Made by a program: the position numbers and the translations under genes. This document shows positions 9,820 to 20,717 of a DNA stretch of 64,000 nt, in pieces. This stretch comes from Sphingomonas sp. (GTDB lineage: Bacteria > Pseudomonadota > Alphaproteobacteria > Sphingomonadales > Sphingomonadaceae). The stretch is taken from contig PAOI01000039.1 in NCBI GenBank assembly GCA_002707985.1, positions 33,451 to 97,450 of the forward strand, in the 5' to 3' direction. How positions within the stretch are numbered: position 1 is the first letter of the stretch; each line of letters opens with the position of its first letter. Under the pieces are notes generated by a model that saw only the letters and a program-made list of their open reading frames with translations, was not told the DNA's origin and ran no database searches.

Positions 9820-10797
9820 ATGCTGAAACCCGAAATCGAAGACGGCGAGACCCGGATCGTCGACCCCGCATTCCGTGCGGACGTGCTGGCGGGCCTGTCG
9901 CTCGATCCCAAGGCGATTCAGGCACGCTGGCTCTATGATCATCGCGGGTCGGAACTGTTCGAGGATATTACCGATGTTCCCGAATATTATCCGACGCGCA
10001 CCGAAACCGCGCTGCTCCGCGAAACCTGTCCCAAAGTGGCGGAAATCGCAGGCAAGGGCCGCGCGGTGGTGGAGTTCGGATCGGGCAGTTCGGCCAAGAC
10101 GCCGATCCTGCTCGAAGCGAGCGATCCCTCCGCTTATGTCCCGATCGACATTTCGGGCGACTTCCTGCGCGCTTCGGCGGACGCGCTGCGCGACACCTTT
10201 CCGGCGCTTCCGATCCATCCGGTCGAAGGCGATTTTCTGAAACCGATCGCGCTGCCCGAAAGCGTGCGCAACATGCCCAAGCTCGGCTTCTTTCCCGGAT
10301 CGACGATCGGCAACATGACCGCTGCCGCCGGAGTCGACCTGCTCCGCGCGATGCGGCAATCGCTGGGCGAAGGATCGCTGCTGCTGATCGGCATGGACCG
10401 GGTGAAGGACGAAAGCATCCTGATCCCCGCCTATGACGATGCCGGCGGCGTGACCGCCGAGTTCAACCTCAACCTCCTCCGCCGGATCAATCGCGAGCTG
10501 GACGGCGACATTCCGGTCGATACGTTCCGTCACAAGGCCGTGTGGAACGACAATCTAGCGCGCGTGGAAATGCATCTCGAGGCGCTGGACGACGTGGGCT
10601 TCACGGTTTGCGGCCAGAGTTTCGTGATGAAGGCGGGCGAGACGATCCACACGGAGAACAGCCACAAATACGGCCCCCGCGACGCGCGGCTGCTGCTGCG
10701 CTCGGGCAACTGGACGCCTGTTGCCGAATGGACCGATCCCAAAGACTGGTTCGCGCTGATTCTGGCCGAGGCGAAGCCGGTGCGCCCGGCCCCCTGA
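9820..10797 (+). CDS. egtD: L-histidine N-alpha-methyltransferase EgtD
   Basis: [26 protein letters not shown] motif, [21 protein letters not shown]; immediately follows egtB. Confidence 0.92.
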   Translation: MLKPEIEDGETRIVDPAFRADVLAGLSLDPKAIQARWLYDHRGSELFEDITDVPEYYPTRTETALLRETCPKVAEIAGKGRAVVEFGSGSSAKTPILLEASDPSAYVPIDISGDFLRASADALRDTFPALPIHPVEGDFLKPIALPESVRNMPKLGFFPGSTIGNMTAAAGVDLLRAMRQSLGEGSLLLIGMDRVKDESILIPAYDDAGGVTAEFNLNLLRRINRELDGDIPVDTFRHKAVWNDNLARVEMHLEALDDVGFTVCGQSFVMKAGETIHTENSHKYGPRDARLLLRSGNWTPVAEWTDPKDWFALILAEAKPVRPAP

Positions 10798-10885
10798 AGC
10801 ATCGCTGCCCCATAGGCACTGCGGTTGTGCTTGCCCCTGCCGCCCTGCAACCGATAGAGCGCGGCCAGTGATTCAGGAGGCAAGA

Positions 10886-11755
10886 ATGAAGACCATCGGT
10901 GTGATCGGCGCAGGACAGATGGGCGCGGGGATTGCGCAGGTTTCGGCGCAGGCGGGCTATGCCGTGCTGCTTTCGGACCTCGACCTTGAACATGCCGAAA
11001 AGGGCAAGGCCGGAATCGCCAAGCAGCTTGCCCGCGCAGTGGAGAAGGAAAAGATCACTGCGGCGGATCGCGACGCTGCGCTCGCCAACCTCACCTGTGT
11101 CGGCGATGTTTCGGACATGGCTTCGTGCGATCTGGTGATCGAAGCGGCGACCGAGCGCGAGGCGATCAAGCGCAAGATATTCGAAAATGTCGGCAAGGTG
11201 CTGAGCGACACCGCGATCCTTGCCAGCAACACTTCGTCGATCCCGATCACGCGGCTGGCACAGGCGGCGCCCGATCCGGCGCGTTTCATGGGCGTGCATT
11301 TCTTCAATCCGGTGCCGGTGATGGGGCTGATCGAACTGATCCGCGGTCTGGCCACGTCCGACGCCACGGTGTCGGCAGTGGAAACGTTCGGCAAGTCGCT
11401 GGGCAAGGAGATCGTCCACGCCAATGATGCGCCGGGGTTTATCGTCAATCGCGTGCTGATGCCGATGCTCAACGAAGCGTGTTTCGCGCTGGGCGAAGGC
11501 GTGGCGACGATTCCCGATATCGATACCGCCGTGAAGCTGGGCCTCAACCACCCGATGGGCCCGCTGACGCTCGCCGATTTCATCGGGCTCGATACGTGCC
11601 TCGAAATCTGCAAGGTGCTGCATGAAGGCACTGGCGATCCCAAATATCGCCCGGCCCCGCTGCTGATCAAATATGTCGAAGCGGGCTGGTATGGCCGCAA
11701 GACCGGTCGCGGCTTCTACGATTATTCGGGCGCGGAGCCCGTGCCGACGCGCTGA
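10886..11755 (+). CDS. 3-hydroxybutyryl-CoA dehydrogenase
   Basis: [21 protein letters not shown]...; [32 protein letters not shown]. Confidence 0.93.
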   Translation: MKTIGVIGAGQMGAGIAQVSAQAGYAVLLSDLDLEHAEKGKAGIAKQLARAVEKEKITAADRDAALANLTCVGDVSDMASCDLVIEAATEREAIKRKIFENVGKVLSDTAILASNTSSIPITRLAQAAPDPARFMGVHFFNPVPVMGLIELIRGLATSDATVSAVETFGKSLGKEIVHANDAPGFIVNRVLMPMLNEACFALGEGVATIPDIDTAVKLGLNHPMGPLTLADFIGLDTCLEICKVLHEGTGDPKYRPAPLLIKYVEAGWYGRKTGRGFYDYSGAEPVPTR

Positions 11756-11806
11756 TCTGACCAACCATGCACAGGGAAAGGCGCGGAGCGGGCACCGATA
11801 AGCGGC

Positions 11807-13120
11807 CTACTCCGCGTCCGCTTCCTTGCTGACCAGCAGCTTGTCGATCTTGCGTTCGTCCATATCGACGATTTCGAAGCGCCAGCCCTGTTCGTGGAAA
11901 TGCTCGCCTTCTTCGGGAAGGTGTTTGAGATGCGCGAGCGCAAGACCGGCGACGGTGGCATAGTCGCGGTCTTCGGGCAGTTCGATCTCTAGCTTGTCGG
12001 CAAGGCCGTCCGCCGACATCTGCCCCGACACCAGCAGCGATCCGTCCTCGCGCTCGACGATATCGGGATCGTCATCGGGATCGACGTCGGACAGAAATTC
12101 GCCGGCAATCGCCGCGAGCAGATTTGCCGGCGAGACAATGCCTTCGAAATGGCCGTACTCGTCATGGACCAGGCCCATCGGCACTTCGGCGGCGCGCAGC
12201 ATGTCGAGCGCATCCATTGCATCGATCTGATCGGGCAATACCGGCGCGTCGCGCATCAGCTTGCGCAGGTTGAGCGGCTCGCCCCGGCTGAGCGCCGCGA
12301 CCAGATCGCGCGCCTGAACAACGCCAATGACGCTGTCGACCGATCCTTCGGCCACGGGCAGGCGCGTATGCGGCGTATCGATCAGCGCCGCGCGAACGCC
12401 CGCATCGTCCAGATCGACATCGAGCCATTCGACGTCGGTTCGCGGGGTCATCACTTCGCGCACCGGACGATCGGCAAGCCGCACGACTCCCGAAATGAAC
12501 GAGCGCTCATGCTCCTCGATCACGCCGGACCGCGTGGCTTCGGCAACCAGCAGGTGCAGTTCCTCCGCCGTCACGCGGTTTTCCGATTCGCGGTTCATCC
12601 GCAACAGGCGGAAGACAAGGCCGGTGGTCGAATCGAGCAGCCAGACGAGCGGCGCCGTGATTCGCGACAGCCACAGCATCGGGATCGCCATCAGCGTCGC
12701 GATCGGCTCGGGCGACCGCAACGCGAATTGCTTGGGCACCAGCTCGCCGATCACCAGCGAGGCATAGGTCGTCAATCCGATCACCAGCGCGAAGCCCAAT
12801 GTCGCCGCCGTTGCCGAATCGATCCCCAACGTTGCGAGTCGCGCACCCACCGGGCCGCCCAGGCTGGCGCCGGAATAGGCGCCCGCGACGATGCCGATCA
12901 GGGTAATGCCGATCTGGACCGTCGAAAGAAACTTGCCAGGGTCCTCGGCCAGTCGGATCGCGGTGGTCGCGCTGGTCTTTCCCGCGCGCGCCAGGGCTTC
13001 CAGCCGCGCCTTGCGCGCGGACACGATCGCGAGTTCGGACATGGCGAACACGCCGTTCAAGCCGATCAGCGCAAAAATGATCGCTACGTCGAGCCAGGGA
13101 AAGGGAGGAAGCGGGTCCAT
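11807..13120 (-). CDS. Hemolysin/CorC-CNNM family protein (DUF21-CBS-CorC_HlyC)
   Basis: 437 aa; N-terminal TM domain, CBS pair (VMTPRTDVEWLDVD...), C-terminal CorC_HlyC domain. Confidence 0.92.
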   Translation of the reverse strand: MDPLPPFPWLDVAIIFALIGLNGVFAMSELAIVSARKARLEALARAGKTSATTAIRLAEDPGKFLSTVQIGITLIGIVAGAYSGASLGGPVGARLATLGIDSATAATLGFALVIGLTTYASLVIGELVPKQFALRSPEPIATLMAIPMLWLSRITAPLVWLLDSTTGLVFRLLRMNRESENRVTAEELHLLVAEATRSGVIEEHERSFISGVVRLADRPVREVMTPRTDVEWLDVDLDDAGVRAALIDTPHTRLPVAEGSVDSVIGVVQARDLVAALSRGEPLNLRKLMRDAPVLPDQIDAMDALDMLRAAEVPMGLVHDEYGHFEGIVSPANLLAAIAGEFLSDVDPDDDPDIVEREDGSLLVSGQMSADGLADKLEIELPEDRDYATVAGLALAHLKHLPEEGEHFHEQGWRFEIVDMDERKIDKLLVSKEADAE

Positions 13121-13267
13121 TGGGAGTGCCTCTCCATAACCGCACTTTCACGCACTTCACAACTGGCTGGTCATCTTTCGTTCAAATCGGAGGCGGAACA
13201 AGTCATGCCGGTGGCGGGTTTTGCGCCTCGAGAATGATGATGGACGGCCCAATGGCCGACAGGAGGA

Positions 13268-13939
13268 ATGGTAATGAAAATGGGTTCGAAGATTCTGGGC
13301 GCGGCTGCGCTGGGTGCGATGACGCTGACCGCGGCGTGCGTTACCGATCCGGTGACCGGCCAGCGGCGGCTTTCCAACACCGCGATCGGCGGTATCGGCG
13401 GCGCATTGGGCGGCTATCTGCTCGGCGACATCATCGGCGGCCGCAACAGCCGCACCGAAAGCCTGATCGGCGCGGGTATCGGCGGCATCGCCGGTGCGGC
13501 CGTCGGCAGCTATATGGACCGTCAGGAACGCGAATTGCGCGAGCGCACGCAGGGCACCGATGTCAGCGTCGTTCGCGAAGGCGACGACCTGATCCTGTCG
13601 ATGCCGTCGAACGTCACCTTCTCGACCGACAGTTCGACCATCCAGCCCCAGTTCCGATCGACGCTCGATCAGGTGTCGAGCGTCCTCGCAAATTACGAGA
13701 ACACCTTCGTCGACGTGTACGGCCACACCGATTCGGTGGGCAGCGAAGCCTATAATCAGGCGCTTTCGGAACGCCGCGCCAGCTCGGTCGCCGATTATCT
13801 GAGCACGCATGGCGTCAATTCGGCGCGAATCGCAACGCGCGGCTTCGGCGAAACCCAGCCTGTCGCATCGAACGAAACCGAGGAAGGCCGCGCCGCCAAT
13901 CGCCGCGTCGAAATCAAGCTGGTTCCGATCCAGCAGTAA
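13268..13939 (+). CDS. OmpA-family lipoprotein with glycine-zipper domain
   Basis: Lipobox-like LTAACVTDP; GGIGGALGGYLLG...; OmpA motif VYGHTDSVGSEAYNQALSERRASSV. Confidence 0.92.
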   Translation: MVMKMGSKILGAAALGAMTLTAACVTDPVTGQRRLSNTAIGGIGGALGGYLLGDIIGGRNSRTESLIGAGIGGIAGAAVGSYMDRQERELRERTQGTDVSVVREGDDLILSMPSNVTFSTDSSTIQPQFRSTLDQVSSVLANYENTFVDVYGHTDSVGSEAYNQALSERRASSVADYLSTHGVNSARIATRGFGETQPVASNETEEGRAANRRVEIKLVPIQQ

Positions 13940-13966
13940 TTCGCCGCACATCCTTTCGGATCATCG

Positions 13967-13999
13967 GGCCGGTCTCTCCACGGAGAGGCCGGCCTTTTT
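13967..13999 (+). terminator. Rho-independent terminator candidate between the OmpA-family gene and tadA (convergent)
   Basis: GGCCGGTCTCTCC-AC-GGAGAGGCCGGCC stem (one G.T wobble) followed by TTTTT. Confidence 0.8.
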
Positions 14000-14448
14000 C
14001 ATCGCCGGTCGCGGAAAAAATCGCGGAGCAGCGCAGCTGCCTCGCCTTCGCCGATCCCGCCATAGATTTCCGGGCGATGATGGCAGGTGGGCTGCGAGAA
14101 AAAGCGCGGTCCATGTTCGACTGCGCCGCCCTTGGCATCGGGCGCACCATAATAGAGCCGCGCGATTCGGGCATGGGCAATGGCCCCCGCGCACATCGCA
14201 CAGGGTTCCAGCGTCACCCACAGATCGCAATCTTCCAGCCGATCGCGCCCCAGCGCCTGCGCGGCGTCGCGAATCACGCGCATCTCCGCATGCGCCGTAG
14301 GGTCGTTCAGCCCCCGGGGGGCATTGGCCGCGCTCGCGACGATTTGCCCGCCGCATGTCACCACCGCGCCGACAGGCACTTCGCCATCGGCGGCGGCGGC
14401 ATGCGCTGCGGCAAGCGCCGCGCGCATCGGTTCGGGCAAGGGAAACAT
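13999..14448 (-). CDS. tadA: Nucleoside/tRNA adenosine deaminase TadA-like
   Basis: HAEMRVIRDAA and PCAMCAGAI zinc-binding deaminase motifs. Confidence 0.88.
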   Translation of the reverse strand: MFPLPEPMRAALAAAHAAAADGEVPVGAVVTCGGQIVASAANAPRGLNDPTAHAEMRVIRDAAQALGRDRLEDCDLWVTLEPCAMCAGAIAHARIARLYYGAPDAKGGAVEHGPRFFSQPTCHHRPEIYGGIGEGEAAALLRDFFRDRR

Positions 14449-14519
14449 CGCCCGATGCCTTTAATATGAGAGTGGCCGCGCGTCACCTTGCCCCGCCGGC
14501 CGGCGGAGCAAGGCGCGAA

Positions 14520-14816
14520 TCACTGCGCGGGAGTGGGCGTGGGCGAAGGATCGCCCGCCTGTTTGACTTCCACGGTCGGCAGCGAGATCGTGGTGTTGCG
14601 CATTTCGACCGTCGGCAGTTCGACGGTCTTGTTGGTGGTGCCGATACCGATGGTTCCGGTTTCGGCCTTGAACGACGGCATCTTGCCGCCTTCGACGTTG
14701 AAGCTGACGGAGGGCAGTGAAGCCCCTTCCTGCTGCTGGATTTTCAGCATGCCGAGCGCCATGAGGACGACGACAGCAATCGCAGCAATACCAATCAGGG
14801 CGAGAATCGCACGCAT
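14520..14816 (-). CDS. Small membrane-anchored hypothetical protein with internal LPTVE repeats
   Basis: 98 aa, N-terminal TM (LIGIAAIAVVVLMALGML), VELPTVEMRNTTISLPTVEVK duplication. Confidence 0.65.
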   Translation of the reverse strand: MRAILALIGIAAIAVVVLMALGMLKIQQQEGASLPSVSFNVEGGKMPSFKAETGTIGIGTTNKTVELPTVEMRNTTISLPTVEVKQAGDPSPTPTPAQ

Positions 14817-14977
14817 CGTCCTGTCTCCCTTTGTTTGAATCGGCAGCGTAATAACACTCTATCAACCATGATGGTTGCGCGGTAAACCGTGAATCGGTTG
14901 ACGCCGCGTCCCATAGCGGGTATCGGCGCGCTCTTTCCGGGCCTGTGCAAACGGGCTGAAATCAGGATTTGGAAGCG

Positions 14978-15277
14978 ATGTCGCGCATTTGCGAGCTGAC
15001 CGGCAAGGGCCGGCAGGTGGGAAACAATGTCTCTCACGCCAATAACAAGACCAAGCGTACCTTTCTGCCCAACCTGCAGAATGTGACGCTGATCTCCGAT
15101 GCTCTGGGCAAGGGCGTGAAGCTGCGCGTTTCGACGCACGGCCTGCGCTCGGTCGAGCATGTCGGCGGTCTCGACAACTGGCTGCTGAAAACGCGCGACG
15201 ACAAGCTGTCGCTGCGTGCACGCCGCCTGAAGCGCGAAGTTCGCAAGAAGGTCGCCGGCACGCAAGCCGCCGCCTGA
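14978..15277 (+). CDS. rpmB: 50S ribosomal protein L28
   Basis: [36 protein letters not shown]. Confidence 0.97.
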   Translation: MSRICELTGKGRQVGNNVSHANNKTKRTFLPNLQNVTLISDALGKGVKLRVSTHGLRSVEHVGGLDNWLLKTRDDKLSLRARRLKREVRKKVAGTQAAA

Positions 15278-15282
15278 TCTGC

Positions 15283-15300
15283 CGTCCGGTTCGCCGGACG
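15283..15300 (+). terminator. Stem-loop with UUCG tetraloop just after rpmB
   Basis: CGTCCGG-TTCG-CCGGACG perfect 7-bp stem 6 nt after the stop codon; no T-tract. Confidence 0.5.
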
Positions 15301-15379
15301 TACGCGATACCGGCCCGTTCGCCATTCCCCTTTCGCAGCTTTGGCTGCGGAAGCAGATGGCTGGCGGGCCATTTTGCTG

Positions 15380-16432
15380 TCAGCGTTCGGGATCGAGCCG
15401 GAATTTGAGCAACAGGCTCCGCTGCAGCATCAGCTGATTATCGTCCGACACGATCCAGACGATCGTCGCGCCGTTTTCGCGCGTTACGGCGATCCCTTCG
15501 AAATTGTCGTGGATCAGCGGCGCGGCCAGTGCCGCGACTTCGCTGCCCGAAACCGTCGCGCCGGGGCGAATCGCCGCGCGCGCGATTCGCTCGATTCGCG
15601 AATCGAACCGGAAGGGCATGCGGAACCGGCGCAGCAACACCAGCAGGTCGCCATCGGGCAACTCCGCCAGCGCCGTGGGCGCATAGCCACGCGGCGGTCG
15701 ATAGGAAAAACGAAAGCCGTGGCGCGGCGCTTCGGTGGGATCGCCGGAAAACAGGATGCCGTCGCGCAGCCGGGGGTTTTTGCCCGCGCTCAATTCGGAC
15801 AGTACGACAAAGCTGCCATCGGCGAGCCGCACCATCGATTCGGGCCCGCCCGTTTCGCTCCATTTCGCCATTGCCGGAGGCGCGACATGGCGCTCCGATG
15901 TGCGCAGATCGGGCCCGTAGCGCCAGATTTCGTTGACGACTTCAAAGCCGACCCAGAATTTCCCGGTCGCCGGATCATGGGCGAGCGATTCGCTGTCGCG
16001 CTCGTGCGTGCTCCATCCCAGCCCCGGACCACCTGGCAGATCAACAAAGCGGACGTCGCGCGGTTGCCAGTCCTTCCCCATGCGGAAATCGACGATGCCG
16101 CCGCGATCGCTGAGCAGGACGAATCGATCGCCGATCACCGCGAGATCGGAAAAGCCGCCGAACACCGCATCGCGGCTCATAAGCCGCACGCCGCCCAGAT
16201 AGGTGAGCTTGCCCAGTTTTGTTCGATTCGGATCGCGCGAATCCAGAGCCACTGTCCCGGTTATGATCGGACGCGCGGGACCAAGCGTGTATCGCCATTC
16301 GGGCTGCAGGGCAGCGAATGGCGACAGGATCACTGCCAAAGTCAGGAAGCGCCAAGCCGATGCGCGACCGGGAAATATGCGGGAAAATGCAGATCGGAAT
16401 ACTGAACGCGCGGTAACCATATCGTTCAGCAC
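15380..16432 (-). CDS. Esterase-like activity of phytase family protein
   Basis: 350 aa; GGFSDLAVIGDRFVLLSDRGGIVDF, DSESLAHDP, FEGIAVTREN patterns of this beta-propeller family. Confidence 0.75.
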   Translation of the reverse strand: MLNDMVTARSVFRSAFSRIFPGRASAWRFLTLAVILSPFAALQPEWRYTLGPARPIITGTVALDSRDPNRTKLGKLTYLGGVRLMSRDAVFGGFSDLAVIGDRFVLLSDRGGIVDFRMGKDWQPRDVRFVDLPGGPGLGWSTHERDSESLAHDPATGKFWVGFEVVNEIWRYGPDLRTSERHVAPPAMAKWSETGGPESMVRLADGSFVVLSELSAGKNPRLRDGILFSGDPTEAPRHGFRFSYRPPRGYAPTALAELPDGDLLVLLRRFRMPFRFDSRIERIARAAIRPGATVSGSEVAALAAPLIHDNFEGIAVTRENGATIVWIVSDDNQLMLQRSLLLKFRLDPER

Positions 16433-16502
16433 CGTTTCAACGGAACCCGATTAGGGTCTGGACTGTTGTAGCGTAACTCCCTCTTGTGGCGTACCGAGGG
16501 TC

Positions 16503-16532
16503 GGGGCTGGAATCCCAAGGGATTCCGGCCCC
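16503..16532. other. Stem-loop downstream of phaB
   Basis: GGGGCTGGAATCCC-AA-GGGATTCCGGCCCC 14-bp stem (one wobble), no adjacent T-tract. Confidence 0.6.
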
Positions 16533-16558
16533 CAGTCTTATAAGCGCCGCGTCAGGCT

Positions 16559-17293
16559 TCAATACATATGCTGGCCGCCGTTGATCGACATGGTCGATCC
16601 GGTGACGAACCCGGCCTCTTCCGAACAGAGGAACGCGACGCCGCGCGCAATCTCGCTCGCCTGTCCCAGCCGACCGACCGGGATTTTCGCAACGATCTTT
16701 TCCAGTACCTCCGCCGGAACCGCCGCGACCATATCGGTGTCGATATAGCCGGGTGCGACAGCGTTCACGGTCACGCCGAACCGGGCGCCTTCCTGCGCCA
16801 GCGCCTTGGTAAAGCCGTGGATGCCCGATTTTGCGGCAGCATAATTCACCTGGCCATATTGCCCGGCCTGACCGTTGATCGAGCCGATATTAACGATCCG
16901 CCCCCATTTGCGCTCCCGCATGCCGGGATAGGTGGTATGCGCCATGTTGAAGCAGCCGCCCAGATTGATGCGGATCACGTCTTCCCACATGTCGCGCGAC
17001 ATTTTCTGCAGCGTCGCGTCACGCGTGATGCCGGCGTTGTTGACGACGATGTCGACATTCCCGCCCAACGTTTCGGAAACCTGTTTCACACCCGCTTCGC
17101 AGGCGTCGAAATCGCCGACATCCCATTTGAACGAAGCGATTCCGGTGCGTTCGGAAAAGGCCCGCGCCTTTTCCTCATTGCCTGCGTAATTGGCAGCAAC
17201 CACGACGCCCTGATCCCTGAGCGCCAGGCTGATCGCCTCGCCAATTCCGCGCGTGCCTCCGGTTACGATGGCTATGCGTCGTGCCACTGACAT
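16559..17293 (-). CDS. phaB: Acetoacetyl-CoA reductase
   Basis: MSVARRIAIVTGGTRGIGEAIS, NNAGITRD, YAAAKSGIHGFTKALAQEGA; PhaB-like SDR. Confidence 0.88.
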   Translation of the reverse strand: MSVARRIAIVTGGTRGIGEAISLALRDQGVVVAANYAGNEEKARAFSERTGIASFKWDVGDFDACEAGVKQVSETLGGNVDIVVNNAGITRDATLQKMSRDMWEDVIRINLGGCFNMAHTTYPGMRERKWGRIVNIGSINGQAGQYGQVNYAAAKSGIHGFTKALAQEGARFGVTVNAVAPGYIDTDMVAAVPAEVLEKIVAKIPVGRLGQASEIARGVAFLCSEEAGFVTGSTMSINGGQHMY

Positions 17294-17321
17294 TCCCCTC
17301 TGATATGCTTGTTGCCGAAAG

Positions 17322-18329
17322 CTATGCAGCTGTGACCCAGCCTGCAAGCTCGCTGCGCAATATCTTCTGCAGCATGGCGATACCGACATCGCCATCGTTG
17401 AGACAAGGCAGATAGGCGAAATCGGTTCCCCCGGCTGCGACGAAAGTCTCGCGACCGCGGATGGCCAGCTCCTCGAGCGTTTCGAGGCAATCGGCGGAAA
17501 AGCCGGGCGCGACGATCGCGATCTTGCGCACCCCCTGTCCCGGCAGCGCGGCGAGCACGGTGTCGGTTGCCGGTTCGAGCCATTTTGCCCGACCGAAGCG
17601 CGACTGGAACGTCACGGTCAGTTCGCGCCCCAGCGCTTCGCCCAGCAGCCGCGCGGTCTTGCGGCAATGGCAGTGATAGGGGTCGCCCAGATGCAGCGTG
17701 CGCTCGGGCATGCCGTGAAAGCTGGCAAGGATCGCATCGGGTGCGAAATCGAGCGCAGCCAGCGCATCGCTCACCGACTGCCGCAGCGCGTCGATATAGG
17801 CCGGATCGTCATGATAGGGCGGCAGCGTGCGGATCGCCGGCTGCCAGCGGATCTCCGCCAGCGCGGCAAAGGCAGCGTCATTGGCCGTGGCCGTCGTCGC
17901 CGCGCAATATTGCGGATAGAGCGGCGCGAGCAGGATGCGCTCGCATCCCTGCGCCTTGAGCGCGGCCAGCCGGTCGGCAATCGCCGGTTTGCCGTAGCGC
18001 ATGGCATAGTCGACGATCACCTGATCGCCGAACGCGCCCTTCAGCGCCTCTGCCTGACCGCGCGTAATCGCCGCGAGCGGCGAGCCCGCCTCGCTCCACA
18101 CCTGGGCATAGGCATGGGCGGATTTTTTGGGCCGGGTGCGCAAAATGATGCCGCGCAGGATGGGCTGCCAGACCAGAGGCGGAATTTCCACGACGCGGCG
18201 ATCCGACAGGAACTCGCCCAGATAGCGGCGGACCGACGGCGCGTCGGGCGCGTCGGGCGTGCCGAGATTGGTCAGCAACACCCCGATCCGACGATCGGGC
18301 ACCGGCGGATGGTTTTCAGGCAACATCAT
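17322..18329 (-). CDS. hemH: Ferrochelatase
   Basis: RRIGVLLTNLGTPDAPDAPSVRRYLGEFLSDRRVVEIP; SFHGMPERTLHLGDPYHCHC. Confidence 0.95.
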   Translation of the reverse strand: MMLPENHPPVPDRRIGVLLTNLGTPDAPDAPSVRRYLGEFLSDRRVVEIPPLVWQPILRGIILRTRPKKSAHAYAQVWSEAGSPLAAITRGQAEALKGAFGDQVIVDYAMRYGKPAIADRLAALKAQGCERILLAPLYPQYCAATTATANDAAFAALAEIRWQPAIRTLPPYHDDPAYIDALRQSVSDALAALDFAPDAILASFHGMPERTLHLGDPYHCHCRKTARLLGEALGRELTVTFQSRFGRAKWLEPATDTVLAALPGQGVRKIAIVAPGFSADCLETLEELAIRGRETFVAAGGTDFAYLPCLNDGDVGIAMLQKILRSELAGWVTAA

Positions 18330-20566
18330 GACGCATCCGAGAGAAGGGGCAGGCGACGGAAGCGAACGCCGGTGCTCGCCTGAAGGGCATTGGCGATGGC
18401 AGGCGCCACCGGAGGCACCGCCAGTTCGGCGACGCCACCCGGATCGGAACCGCTCCCGATCAGTTCGACAGTGATGTCGGGACAATCGGCGAGCGTGGGC
18501 AGCCCCAGATCGGCCAGCCGCTGCGCATCGGCCATATTCTCGGTAAAGCCGGTCGCTCCGCCCAGCGCCGCCGCCATGCCGAAGATCAGCCCGCCCTCGA
18601 TCTGCTGACGCACCAGATCGGGATTGATGATTCGCCCGCAATCGACTGCCGCGACCAGCCGTTCGACCTTCACTTTCTTGTCGCTGCCGATATGCGCCTC
18701 CGCCATCACGGCGATATAGGAATTGCGGAATGCGTGGCAGGCGATCCCCTGCCCGCTTCCCGGCACCCCGCCCTGCCAGCCGCCAAGCTGCGCCGCCGTG
18801 GTGAGGCAGCGCGCCAGCCGGACATTGTCGCCGAGCAGCGCCATGCGGAAACTATGCGCTTCGATCCCCGCAACATGGGCGAGTTCGTCGATGAAGCTTT
18901 CGGTGAAAAACGCCGTGTAGCTATGGGCGCCCGAGCGCCAATATCCGGTCGGCACGCCGATGTCGGCGGGATGGTGGTCCACGGCATAGCTGGGAATGGC
19001 ATAGGGCGGCACCGCGCCCGCCACGGCGCTGGGGTCCGAACTGCCCAGCGCCAGCGACGCCGAAGCGATCAGATCGCCGCCCAGCAGCCGCGACGCGAGC
19101 TCGCGCCCGCTTGCCGGCGCCGCGATCTTGGCGAGCCAGCCCATAATCGCGCCCTTGTCGTCCAGCCGCGCGGTCATTCGCGCAGCCGCGGCAGGGCGGA
19201 AACGATCGTGCGCCAGATCCTCGCTGCGCGACCAGGTGAGCTGAACCGGGCGTTCGACCTGTCTGGCGAGCACCGCCGCCTGTTCGGCGACGGCATGTTC
19301 CAGCTTCGCGCCGAACGAGCCGCCCCCCATCATCGGATGGATGACGACGCGATCCTCACTGACGCCTGCCGCCCGGGCCGCTGCAGCACGCGCAAGGCCG
19401 GGTGCCTGTGTCGGCAGCCACAGGCTGAGGCGGCCATTGTCGTAATAGGCCGTCGCCGTCATCGGTTCGAGCGGCGCGTGCGCCGCCAGCCCGACGCGAT
19501 ATTCGCCGGTCACCACGCGCGCATCCTTGAACACCGCCGAAAGGTCGCCCGCCGATGCCACCCGATTGCCGGCACCATCCAGCGCTGTGGTCAGCGCCGC
19601 GTCGATCGAATCGCTGTTCACCGGCTCGCCCTCGACGGCGAATTGCGGGTTCATCGCCTCGACAGCGCGTTCGGCCGCCCAGCCATTATTGGCGACCGCC
19701 GCGATCCAGGTGTCGGTGCGCACCTTGGTAAAGATGCCGCGCACCCGATCGGCGGCCTGCCCGTCATATTTGGTCAGCCGCGTCGCACCGGGAGGTGCCT
19801 GGCGAACGGCGGCGAACACCATGTCGGGCAACCGAATATCGCCGGCATAGTTGATGCTGCCATCGACCTTTGCCGGCACATCGAGCCGCGGCAGCGGCTG
19901 GCCGGTCAGGCGATTTTCCTCGCCGCCGCGCAACAGAACCGGGCTGGGCGGCTTTTCCTTCACGGCTTCCGCCGCCAGTTCGCCAAAGCCGATCCGTGTG
20001 TCGCCGTGAATGACCTTGCCATCGGCGGTCCCGCACGATTGCCAGTCGGTATTCCAGCGCCGCGCCGCTGCCTTGCACAACATGATCCGCGCCGAAGCAC
20101 CGGCGATCCGCAACGGCTCCTCGAACTGGCGGATCGATGTCGATGCACCCGTCAGCATCAGGCTCGACCGCGTCGCGTGGCCGCGCTGCCAATCCTCCGG
20201 CAGTGCGCCCAGCGCGACTTCGAACAGAATCGAAGCGGCCAGCGGATTGGCATAGAGCGGGTTGAGCGGCGCAGCCTCGACCCCCTCCCGGTTCCAGTCG
20301 GCGCCCAGCTCGTCGGCAACGATCTGAGGCAATGCCGTGAACACGCCCTGCCCCATTTCGGCCTGGGGCACGGCAACCGTGACATGCCCGTCGGTGCCGA
20401 TCTTGATCCACGCGCCGAAAATGCTCTCGCCTTCTTCGGCGGTGAGGTTCGGCATATAAGTGCGCGGCCACAGGCTCCACGCGACGATCAGCCCGACACC
20501 GGCCCCGCCACCGATCAACAGGGTGCGCCGGCTGGGCCCGCGATTCGCATGTCCGTTTTCCGCCAT
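18326..20566 (-). CDS. Xanthine dehydrogenase family molybdopterin-binding subunit (isoquinoline 1-oxidoreductase beta-like)
   Basis: Tat-like signal ([13 protein letters not shown]), [36 protein letters not shown] overlap with hemH. Confidence 0.9.
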   Translation of the reverse strand: MAENGHANRGPSRRTLLIGGGAGVGLIVAWSLWPRTYMPNLTAEEGESIFGAWIKIGTDGHVTVAVPQAEMGQGVFTALPQIVADELGADWNREGVEAAPLNPLYANPLAASILFEVALGALPEDWQRGHATRSSLMLTGASTSIRQFEEPLRIAGASARIMLCKAAARRWNTDWQSCGTADGKVIHGDTRIGFGELAAEAVKEKPPSPVLLRGGEENRLTGQPLPRLDVPAKVDGSINYAGDIRLPDMVFAAVRQAPPGATRLTKYDGQAADRVRGIFTKVRTDTWIAAVANNGWAAERAVEAMNPQFAVEGEPVNSDSIDAALTTALDGAGNRVASAGDLSAVFKDARVVTGEYRVGLAAHAPLEPMTATAYYDNGRLSLWLPTQAPGLARAAAARAAGVSEDRVVIHPMMGGGSFGAKLEHAVAEQAAVLARQVERPVQLTWSRSEDLAHDRFRPAAAARMTARLDDKGAIMGWLAKIAAPASGRELASRLLGGDLIASASLALGSSDPSAVAGAVPPYAIPSYAVDHHPADIGVPTGYWRSGAHSYTAFFTESFIDELAHVAGIEAHSFRMALLGDNVRLARCLTTAAQLGGWQGGVPGSGQGIACHAFRNSYIAVMAEAHIGSDKKVKVERLVAAVDCGRIINPDLVRQQIEGGLIFGMAAALGGATGFTENMADAQRLADLGLPTLADCPDITVELIGSGSDPGGVAELAVPPVAPAIANALQASTGVRFRRLPLLSDAS

Positions 20567-20717
20567 CGCCAACGCTCTATCGCGCCCGCGCGCGCTTCGC
20601 CAGCCGTCGCCGCTGCACCGCCCGCGCGATTTTGCCGTCTTGGGTTTGTCGCGACACCGCGATAAGAGACGCCCGACCCCCGGGAACGGACCCCGGCGCC
20701 GGAAAAGGCTCTCCCAC

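Noticed and set aside
8403-9911. 502-aa minus-strand ORF
   Set aside because: Antisense to egtB, which has clear motifs
18692-20665. 657-aa plus-strand ORF
   Set aside because: Antisense to the XDH-family subunit; composition typical of antisense reading
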